From positions 1-5,776 of the forward strand of contig NZVJ01000108.1 in the NCBI GenBank assembly GCA_002701455.1: DNA of 5,776 bases, given 5' to 3'. Of the stretch, positions 1 through 5,776 are shown in pieces (position 1 is the first letter of the stretch; each line of letters begins with the position of its first letter). The translations under genes and the position numbers were made by a program. Under the pieces are notes generated by a model. That model was not told the DNA's origin. It searched no databases and saw only the letters and a program-made list of their open reading frames with translations. This DNA is from Rhodospirillaceae bacterium. Lineage in GTDB: Bacteria; Pseudomonadota; Alphaproteobacteria; Thalassobaculales; Thalassobaculaceae.

Positions 1-782
1 ATATTAATTTACACAAAACATTCTGCATACCTCACGGTGGAGGTGGTCCAGGAATGGGCCCTATTGCTTGTAAAAAACATTTAGAGATTTATTTACCAAG
101 TCATCCAGTAATTGATTGTGGTACTCCTTCAGGAATAGGGGCAATTTCAGCAGCTCCTTGGGGAAGTTCAAGCATTCTTTCCATATCTTGGATGTACATT
201 AAAATGATGGGATCTGAGGGATTAAAATTGGCTACACAAAATGCAATTTTGAATGCAAATTATATAGCACACAAACTCAAAGATCATTTTCCAATTTTAT
301 ATAAAGGAAAAAACGGAAATGTGGCCCACGAATGTATTATAGATATTAGAAAAATTAAAAGCGAAACAGGAATCACGGAAGAAGATATAGCAAAAAGGTT
401 AATTGATTTTGGTTTTCATGCACCGACAATGTCTTTTCCAGTGCCTGGTACATTTATGATAGAACCTACAGAAAGCGAGTCAAAGGCAGAGTTAGATCGT
501 TTTATCGAAGCTATGGCAATCATTAGAAAAGAGATAAAAGCTATCGAGGATGGGGTTTTGAGTGTTGACGAAAGCCCGTTAAAGTTTGCACCTCACACAG
601 CAAATTCTATAACACAGCCAAATTGGGATAGAAAATATTCAAGAAAAGAAGCAGTTTTCCCCTCACTTGCCAAACCCGATTGTAAATATTGGCCTCCTGT
701 TGAGAGAATAGACAATGCCTTTGGTGACCGTAATCTTGTTTGTTCGTGTCCGCCAATATTAGAGTACGAGTTTGGCGGCTGA
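1..782 (+). CDS. gcvP: Glycine dehydrogenase (decarboxylating), P-protein of the glycine cleavage system, C-terminal part
   Basis: This is the PLP-dependent P-protein, which decarboxylates glycine and passes the aminomethyl group to the lipoyl arm of H-protein (GcvH); it is cytoplasmic. The open frame runs in from the left edge, so the 5' part is missing. About 259 residues are visible, against roughly 950 for the full single-chain enzyme. The fragment opens with [17 protein letters not shown]: the lysine codon at 15-17 is the expected PLP Schiff-base lysine, followed by the glycine-rich loop (36-53). Further on come [57 protein letters not shown] and the terminal [20 protein letters not shown], all family hallmarks in the usual order. 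The ATG at 54 lies inside this conserved block and is not the start. The stop is TGA at 780-782. The gene is visibly more AT-rich than the rest of the window. Identity is very secure. Confidence 0.97.
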   Translation, partial: INLHKTFCIPHGGGGPGMGPIACKKHLEIYLPSHPVIDCGTPSGIGAISAAPWGSSSILSISWMYIKMMGSEGLKLATQNAILNANYIAHKLKDHFPILYKGKNGNVAHECIIDIRKIKSETGITEEDIAKRLIDFGFHAPTMSFPVPGTFMIEPTESESKAELDRFIEAMAIIRKEIKAIEDGVLSVDESPLKFAPHTANSITQPNWDRKYSRKEAVFPSLAKPDCKYWPPVERIDNAFGDRNLVCSCPPILEYEFGG

Positions 783-834
783 TTTTTGTTATACTGTTTT
801 AAGAGATCCACGGTAGTTTGAATTGATGCAAAAC

Positions 835-839
835 AGGAG
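835..839 (+). promoter_or_regulatory. Ribosome binding site (AGGAG) of the MttB-like gene
   Basis: AGGAG sits 11 bases before the ATG at 851 and only 2 bases before an in-frame TTG at 842. Two bases is too close for a Shine-Dalgarno pairing, so this site favours the ATG although its spacing is on the long side. Confidence 0.6.
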
Positions 840-850
840 TTTTGACCGCG

Positions 851-2389
851 ATGAATGACGATAGAAAACGCAGGTCTCGTGGGGGAAGGGAAGCACGTAG
901 AGCAGTACGCCAAAAAGTGAAGTTAGAACAGTTTCCCAATATTATACGTAACGTTCCTATCACTAATGTCTTAAGTGATGAAGGGCTCGAAATTATTGAA
1001 TTTAATGCCGAAGATATCCTTCAAGAGGTGGGCGTTGATTTTAAGGATGACGAAGAAGCGCTTCAAATGTGGCGGGACGCTGGGGCCGATGTCAATGGTG
1101 TAAGGGTCAGAATTCCAAAGGGGTTGGCTCGAGAAATAGCTAAAACTGCACCACCAAATTTCAAGCAAGTTGCTCGTAACCCGGATAGATCAGTCGATAT
1201 TGGTGGAAAAAATACGGTCTTTGCGCCAGTCTATGGGCCCCCATTTGTTAGAGATCTAGATGGTGGGCGACGATATGCCACTATGAAGGATTTCGAAAAT
1301 TTCGTTAAGTTAGCATACCTGTCTCCAGCGATGCACCATTCTGGCGGAACAGTTTGCGAACCGGTGGATTTACCGGTAAACAAACGACACTTCGATATGG
1401 TGTATGCGCATATAAAATATAGTGACAAGCCGTTTATGGGGTCCGTAACAGCACCAGAGCGAGCTCAAGATACAATAGAGATGGCAAAGATTCTCTTTGG
1501 CTCTGACTTTTTAGAGAAAAATACGGTTCTAACAAGTTTGATTAATGCTAATTCCCCAATGACATGGGACGGTACGATGTTGGGTGCATTAAAAGCCTAT
1601 TCCAGAGCCAATCAGGCGGTAATGACCTCACCATTTATATTAGCTGGCGCAATGTCTCCTGTTACCGTCGCCGGCACTTTGACACAAACACTTGCCGAGG
1701 CACTTGCGGGGATAGCATTTTCACAATTATGCCGTAAGGGAGCACCGGTAATCTTTGGAAGTTTCGCTAGCTCAATATCTATGCAATCCGGATCCCCTAC
1801 TTTTGGCACGCCTGAGCCAGCTCTTGTGCTCTTTGGCTGTGCTCAATTAGCCCGACGACTAAATGTTCCCTTTCGGTCTGGAGGCTCCTTGTGTGGGTCA
1901 AAATTACCGGATGCACAGGCTGCTTATGAATCGGCTAATACGCTGTGGCCTACTATTATGTCGGGAGTAAATTTTGTCTTGCACGCGGCGGGCTGGTTAG
2001 AAGGAGGGCTCGTTTCTTCTTATGAAAAATTTGTAATGGATGCCGATCAATTAGCGATGATGCAAACTTTTTTAAAGGGAATTGACCTCTCAGAAAACGG
2101 TCAAGCCATGGCTGCTATAAAAGAGGTGGGTCCAGGAGCTCATTTTCTAGGTTGTAACCATACGCAGGAAAACTTTGAAACGGCATTTTATAGATCAGGG
2201 ATCGCTGACAACGGTACATTTGAGCAGTGGCAGGCAGAGGGCAGCCGAAACACGGAGATTAGATCAGCTGAAACTGTTAAATCTCTACTATCATCTTACG
2301 AGCAGCCCCCCCTTGACCCGGCCATAGATGAAGAACTAAGAGACTTTATTAATCGGCGGAAGAAAAGTTTTCCAGACTCAAACACATAG
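851..2389 (+). CDS. MttB-like methyltransferase (trimethylamine methyltransferase family, non-pyrrolysine)
   Basis: The protein of 512 residues matches the trimethylamine methyltransferase (MttB) family along its whole length, close to the usual family size. Characterised members take a methyl group from trimethylamine, glycine betaine or similar betaines and give it to a corrinoid protein. Visible marks are a basic start rich in arginine (residues 5-22), NSPMTWDGTMLGAL (about 234-247), SGSPTFGTPEPAL (about 313-325), SGGSLCGSKLPDAQAAYE (about 343-360) and HAAGWLEGGL (about 378-387). True MttB uses pyrrolysine encoded by an in-frame TAG; here the frame has no internal TAG, so it belongs with the non-pyrrolysine members, whose known example MtgB of Desulfitobacterium demethylates glycine betaine. 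The start could instead be TTG at 842 (three more residues). It lies 59 bases behind gcvP on the same strand. No corrinoid protein or reactivase gene is visible. Family is secure; substrate is unknown, with glycine betaine or a related amine a guess from context. Confidence 0.9.
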   Translation: MNDDRKRRSRGGREARRAVRQKVKLEQFPNIIRNVPITNVLSDEGLEIIEFNAEDILQEVGVDFKDDEEALQMWRDAGADVNGVRVRIPKGLAREIAKTAPPNFKQVARNPDRSVDIGGKNTVFAPVYGPPFVRDLDGGRRYATMKDFENFVKLAYLSPAMHHSGGTVCEPVDLPVNKRHFDMVYAHIKYSDKPFMGSVTAPERAQDTIEMAKILFGSDFLEKNTVLTSLINANSPMTWDGTMLGALKAYSRANQAVMTSPFILAGAMSPVTVAGTLTQTLAEALAGIAFSQLCRKGAPVIFGSFASSISMQSGSPTFGTPEPALVLFGCAQLARRLNVPFRSGGSLCGSKLPDAQAAYESANTLWPTIMSGVNFVLHAAGWLEGGLVSSYEKFVMDADQLAMMQTFLKGIDLSENGQAMAAIKEVGPGAHFLGCNHTQENFETAFYRSGIADNGTFEQWQAEGSRNTEIRSAETVKSLLSSYEQPPLDPAIDEELRDFINRRKKSFPDSNT

Positions 2390-2427
2390 AAACCGAAAAC
2401 ATCTATATGTATTCCAGAAACAACATG

Positions 2428-2928
2428 TTAGAGGGTTAGACAATATTGGTCGTGCTTTTGACCAGAAATCATTCTGCTGTAGCCGTTTTTCACAAAACCC
2501 TTGCCTTCAAAAACTGTTTTGGCAGCAGTCATTTGCACATTCAAAAGAACTCCAAAAACTTCGGTTTTGTCGGTTTTTGCGATATTTAAACAGGTTTGGA
2601 TTAGTTTGGATCCAATGCCTCGTCGACGATACTGGGGTAAGACGGCCAAGATTGTTAACGAAGCCCAGCTGTGTGGCAAATGCTCGCTCTTATACGAGTT
2701 TGGTGCGTGATATACGACTAAGCCAGAAATTCCCTCGTGAGTGATTGCGATTAATAATTCACCCCCGCCTTTTAGTTGCGCGGCATCCGAAATCATTTTC
2801 TGTACACTTGGCCACAGGCCAGGTGGATAGATGACTTCAAGACACTGGTAGGCCTGCGATGCAACTAAAGATGCGCCCTCGTACTCTTCAAGATATGCAT
2901 GCCGGATTTGGTGCTGGTCTTCTTCCAT
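2428..2928 (-). CDS. GNAT-family N-acetyltransferase, substrate unknown
   Basis: This small protein of 166 residues has the acetyl-CoA binding core of GNAT acyltransferases, which move an acetyl group from acetyl-CoA to an amine. Motif A is seen as a beta strand (LTILAVLP, about 91-98) running into QYRRRGIGSKLI (99-110), which contains the R/Q-x-x-G-x-G/A loop that holds the pyrophosphate of CoA. The later segment FEGKGFVKNGYSRM (140-153) fits the usual motif B 'xxxxGF' region. The protein is soluble, with no signal peptide or membrane segment. The start is the first ATG; no convincing Shine-Dalgarno is seen before it. It lies 38 bases after soxG on the same strand, so co-transcription is possible, and its 3' end faces the MttB-like gene. 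Neither sequence nor context tells the substrate. Confidence 0.85.
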   Translation of the reverse strand: MEEDQHQIRHAYLEEYEGASLVASQAYQCLEVIYPPGLWPSVQKMISDAAQLKGGGELLIAITHEGISGLVVYHAPNSYKSEHLPHSWASLTILAVLPQYRRRGIGSKLIQTCLNIAKTDKTEVFGVLLNVQMTAAKTVFEGKGFVKNGYSRMISGQKHDQYCLTL

Positions 2929-2966
2929 ATTTGATCGATTAAGGTAGGCTTTCTGGGGTTGTTTTC

Positions 2967-3584
2967 CTAAGTTTCTATCCGAAGTTTAAATTCGTCGGCG
3001 GCGTCTAGCAACCAATCCCAAAGATAGTTCGCAAAACTTGCCCGCACAACAATTTGAAAGACCGGACCCTCAGCTATTTTTAATAATATGATGTTTGCCA
3101 ACCCTAGATCTGTTTGAACAGAGCATCCGGGTTGAAAAACTTTGGGATGGAGGTCTAGTGAGCAACCTTTCATAAGGATTTCAAGCGACTGTCTTCCTTT
3201 CAATTCAATAATGGTTGAGTTATCTGTGACGTCAACTAATGCAAAATATGTTTTTGATAATGCTTTTGTTAGATCTGCCGTCAAAGTATCTATCTCATCC
3301 CAATTAGTTAAGAGCAACCATTCATCTGGTCCCAGCCAAACAATCCGAACTTTTGCATCATCAAAAAATACGTTAGGTGGTGCTGGAAACTGTTCCGATA
3401 GATATTTTTTTATTGGTGTTATGAACTTCTTATCGCTTAAAGATCCTCTTAATATCAGTTTCCCTACGTCTTTTTCTTCTTTTAACGTAATGTCAGCATT
3501 TGCTGGCCCTCTAGTTGTTATCTGTTTGCTATCTAGTGGAGAGGTTTTAAAGGGTGCATTAGTCTCTGAGTAGTTAGAGTTCAT
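2967..3584 (-). CDS. soxG: Sarcosine oxidase gamma subunit
   Basis: SoxG is the gamma subunit of heterotetrameric sarcosine oxidase (alpha-beta-gamma-delta), a cytoplasmic flavoenzyme that oxidises sarcosine to glycine with H2O2, with the methyl carbon passed to tetrahydrofolate. The gamma subunit has a fold related to part of GcvT and carries no known catalytic residues. The 205-residue length is normal. Marks are IVWLGPDEWLLL (81-92), the stretch ALVDVTDNSTIIELKG (115-130), then a conserved block with KGCSLDLHPKVFQPG (139-153) and the QTDLG that follows. The ATG start is preceded at 9 bases by GGGAG and lies 5 bases after the soxA stop, so translation is probably coupled to soxA. The first 25-30 residues are polar and look variable. 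It ends in TAG. Identity rests on both sequence and position directly behind soxA. Confidence 0.93.
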   Translation of the reverse strand: MNSNYSETNAPFKTSPLDSKQITTRGPANADITLKEEKDVGKLILRGSLSDKKFITPIKKYLSEQFPAPPNVFFDDAKVRIVWLGPDEWLLLTNWDEIDTLTADLTKALSKTYFALVDVTDNSTIIELKGRQSLEILMKGCSLDLHPKVFQPGCSVQTDLGLANIILLKIAEGPVFQIVVRASFANYLWDWLLDAADEFKLRIET

Positions 3585-3589
3585 TTTGA

Positions 3590-5776
3590 TTAACTCCCAC
3601 CATCTAAGAAATTTGTATCTGTTATTGTAGCTGCAATAGTTTTATTTTTGAGTGGAATGTAAACGGTCTTTCCCATTCGATCTCTGCCGCCTTTGATCAT
3701 TGCCATCGCAATTGGGCGATCACAATTTGGACTGAAGTAGCTCGACGTAACATGTCCTATCATTGGCATTGGTGGCTTAGGGAGAACTTTTTCAACAATT
3801 TGGGAACCTTCTGGGAGAATGTCAGTTTTATTGACTGTCAAAAGTCCGACTAATTGTTTTCGGTCATTTTTCACTATATCCCGACGAGATAAGGCCCGCT
3901 TTCCAATAAAATCAGATTTTGTTTTTGAAATGATCCAGTCCATACCTAGATCAACAGGCGTTACCGTTCCGTCGGTTTCTTGCCCTACAATTATAAATCC
4001 TTTTTCTGCTCGAAGCACATGCATAGCCTCTGTCCCATAGGGACAAATATCATATTTTTTCCCAGTCTCTAAAAGCGCTGTCCACAACGATAAGCCGTAG
4101 CTGCGTGGCACATTTATTTCAAAACTTAACTCTCCGGTGAAAGATATTCGGAATATTCTTGCCTTAATTCCGGCGACGGTCCCTTCTTTATATCCCATAA
4201 ATGGAAAAGCTTCGTCTGATAAGTCTATATCAGGACATAACTCTGCCAGTAATTCCCTGCTGTTTGGGCCGCAAATTGCAGCAACTGCCCATTGTTCCGT
4301 GACGGAAGTTAGGTAGACCTTGAGGTTTGGCCACTCCGTTTGAAGCCATTCCTCAAGCCATTCTAGAACTCCGGCAGCACCGCCAGTGGTTGTTGTCATA
4401 TGGTAATGGTCTTTTTTAATACATGTGGTTACACCATCATCCATTACCATACCGTCTTCCTTTAACATTAAGCCGTAGCGTGATTTACCAGGAGCGAGTT
4501 TGAGCCAGGAATTGGTATATACACGGTTCAAAAATTCAGCTGCATCGGGACCTTGTATATCAATTTTACCGAGCGTTGAGGCATCCAAGAGGCCTATGCT
4601 GCTGCGGGCTGCTTTAACTTCACGATCTACCGCCTGTCGCATCGTTTCATTAGCCTTTGGGTAATACCAGGCGCGCATCCATTGACCCACGTGCTCAAAT
4701 TTTGCGCCTGCTTTTTCTTGCCAACTATGTAGTGCTGTTGTTCTAACTGGAGAAAATAAAGTCCCGATATTGCGACCTGCGTAAGCGCCAATTGTAGTCG
4801 GAGCATACGGGGGCCTAAACGTTGTATAACCAATTTGTTCAGGTTGGCAGTCAAGGATTTGGCTTAAAAGGATGAGTGCGTTTACATTGGATGTCTTTCC
4901 CTGATCAGTGCCCATGCCGACCGTTGTATAACGTTTTAGATGCTCGATGGAATTATAACCCTCTCTGGAAGCTAACTGAATGTCAGACAAGGTTACGTCG
5001 TTTTGAAAATCGACAAAGACTTTCCCTTTGGTAAATTCGCCTTTCTCTGTTGGGATAGGTAACACAAATCGATGGTCGGTTTGTATTGGTTCTTGGACAG
5101 ATAGGGTTGCAGGAGGATGTCCTTTGTTGCCTGATGATCTTGCTGCGGATATCCCGGCTTTGAACCCATCCTTAATAGATTTGGAAAGAGTGGTTTTTCC
5201 ATTGCATCCGCCTATTGGTAGAACTATTTGAGTTGCCTCATCAGGAATAAAGGTAGCTAATTCGTTATCCCACTTAACCTTTCCCGCACTTTGCGAGAAG
5301 AGATGTATAGCAGGATTCCATCCCCCGGACATAGCCATGCAATCACACCTTAAAACTTTTTTCCCTCCAACCAGAGTTTTTCCATCTGATGATAATTGCA
5401 TTATCGTTGCGGATTTGATCCGGGCGTAACCCTTGGTTGTCACTATAGCTGACCCGAGGTGGATGGGTATCTTCATCTCTTTGGCTTCTCTGAAAAGCTC
5501 GCTGTCAGGGTTTTCTCTTACGTCTACGATAGCGACGACGTTAATGTTGTGCTGTCGCATTGTTATCGCAGTTCGATACGCGTCATCATTATTAGTAAAA
5601 ACTATAGGGTTTTGTCCCGGCGTGACACCAAATTCGTTGATGTATGTTCGTATTGCGGACGACAGCATAATTCCTGGACGGTCATTGTTAGCAAATACGA
5701 GCGGACGTTCAATCATGCCAGTGGCCAAAATTACTTGCTTCGCTCGGACTTTCCAAAGTCGTTGCCGTGTTTGTTG
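3590..5776 (-). CDS. soxA: Sarcosine oxidase alpha subunit, N-terminal end outside the window
   Basis: SoxA is the large subunit of heterotetrameric sarcosine oxidase: it binds NAD+ in its N-terminal half and tetrahydrofolate in a C-terminal GcvT-like domain, where the methylene group from sarcosine is captured as 5,10-methylene-THF. The frame is open to the right edge, giving 728 visible residues of about 1000. The TTG at 5728 is an internal leucine codon: upstream codons continue as RLWKVRAKQVILATGMIERP, the ATG-type dinucleotide-fold motif. Counting from that leucine, RCDCMAMSGGWNPA (127-140) and DFQNDVTLSDIQLASREG (240-257) with GMGTDQGKTSNVNAL (271-285) are SoxA signatures. The GcvT-like domain runs from about 330 to the end, with STLGKIDIQGPDAAEFL (384-400), SFTGELSFEINVP (529-541) and TVTPVDLGMDWII (588-600). 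The stop is TAA at 3592-3590. soxB and soxD are expected upstream, off the right edge. Confidence 0.97.
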   Translation of the reverse strand, partial: QQTRQRLWKVRAKQVILATGMIERPLVFANNDRPGIMLSSAIRTYINEFGVTPGQNPIVFTNNDDAYRTAITMRQHNINVVAIVDVRENPDSELFREAKEMKIPIHLGSAIVTTKGYARIKSATIMQLSSDGKTLVGGKKVLRCDCMAMSGGWNPAIHLFSQSAGKVKWDNELATFIPDEATQIVLPIGGCNGKTTLSKSIKDGFKAGISAARSSGNKGHPPATLSVQEPIQTDHRFVLPIPTEKGEFTKGKVFVDFQNDVTLSDIQLASREGYNSIEHLKRYTTVGMGTDQGKTSNVNALILLSQILDCQPEQIGYTTFRPPYAPTTIGAYAGRNIGTLFSPVRTTALHSWQEKAGAKFEHVGQWMRAWYYPKANETMRQAVDREVKAARSSIGLLDASTLGKIDIQGPDAAEFLNRVYTNSWLKLAPGKSRYGLMLKEDGMVMDDGVTTCIKKDHYHMTTTTGGAAGVLEWLEEWLQTEWPNLKVYLTSVTEQWAVAAICGPNSRELLAELCPDIDLSDEAFPFMGYKEGTVAGIKARIFRISFTGELSFEINVPRSYGLSLWTALLETGKKYDICPYGTEAMHVLRAEKGFIIVGQETDGTVTPVDLGMDWIISKTKSDFIGKRALSRRDIVKNDRKQLVGLLTVNKTDILPEGSQIVEKVLPKPPMPMIGHVTSSYFSPNCDRPIAMAMIKGGRDRMGKTVYIPLKNKTIAATITDTNFLDGGS
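3594..3598 (-). promoter_or_regulatory. Ribosome binding site (GGGAG) of soxG
   Basis: GGGAG on the minus strand ends 9 bases before the soxG ATG and lies inside the last codons of soxA. It supports the chosen soxG start and close translational linkage of the two genes. Confidence 0.6.

Noticed and set aside
54..782. A complete 242-residue protein starting at ATG 54
   Set aside because: The reading frame continues upstream through the PLP lysine and glycine-rich loop of GcvP, so the ATG is an internal methionine of a larger protein.
790..795. TATACT as a possible -10 promoter box before the MttB-like gene
   Set aside because: No -35-like box stands at the right distance (the bases at about 767-772 read CGAGTT), and such hexamers are common in AT-rich sequence. 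A promoter in the 59-base gap is possible but not supported.
593..913. A 106-codon open frame on the - strand across the end of gcvP and the start of the MttB-like gene
   Set aside because: It is antisense to the conserved C-terminus of gcvP and the start of the next gene, with a translation that resembles no family I know.
2384..2410. Weak inverted repeat ACATA / TATGT at the end of the MttB-like gene as a terminator
   Set aside because: The stem is only five A/T-rich pairs with a long loop and no T-run follows, so it would not be a stable intrinsic terminator.
3142..3573. A 143-codon open frame on the + strand opposite soxG
   Set aside because: It lies entirely antisense to soxG, which has clear family motifs; the translation shows no recognisable domain and no ribosome site stood out. 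It is a shadow frame.
5726..5728. TTG at 5728 as the start codon of soxA
   Set aside because: The frame stays open to the window edge and the upstream residues (RLWKVRAKQVI) are the normal run-in to the ATG motif of SoxA, so the codon is internal.

Overview
The window holds five protein-coding genes, two of them cut by the window edges, and no RNA genes, mobile elements, CRISPR arrays or long repeats that I can see. Products read like those of a Gram-negative, probably alphaproteobacterial and possibly marine organism. The basis is the P-protein C-terminus, the heterotetrameric sarcosine oxidase subunits in the order alpha then gamma, and a non-pyrrolysine MttB-family protein with an arginine-rich start. 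This placement is inferred from general family knowledge; no search was run.

Left part, + strand: the C-terminal 259 residues of glycine dehydrogenase (gcvP, P-protein of the glycine cleavage system) end at 782. After 59 bases comes an MttB-like (trimethylamine methyltransferase family) gene at 851-2389. Right part, - strand, read from right to left: sarcosine oxidase alpha subunit (soxA, 5' end outside the window), then soxG (gamma subunit) 5 bases later, then a GNAT-family acetyltransferase 38 bases after soxG. The two groups converge on a 38-base gap (2390-2427) with no clear terminator hairpin.

The theme is one-carbon and methylated-amine metabolism. Sarcosine oxidase removes the methyl group of sarcosine, giving glycine, H2O2 and 5,10-methylene-THF (or formaldehyde). 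The glycine cleavage system then splits glycine into CO2, ammonia and another methylene-THF. The MttB-like protein belongs to a family that demethylates quaternary or tertiary amines such as glycine betaine, so it could feed the same route, but its substrate cannot be read from sequence. The other sarcosine oxidase subunits (soxB, soxD) and the other glycine cleavage genes (gcvT, gcvH) would be expected just outside the window on the right and left respectively.

The main points worth a second look are the unassigned MttB-like protein in this context, a visible drop in G+C in gcvP compared with the other genes, and an acetyltransferase gene trailing the sarcosine oxidase genes. Nothing here looks like a wholly new system.
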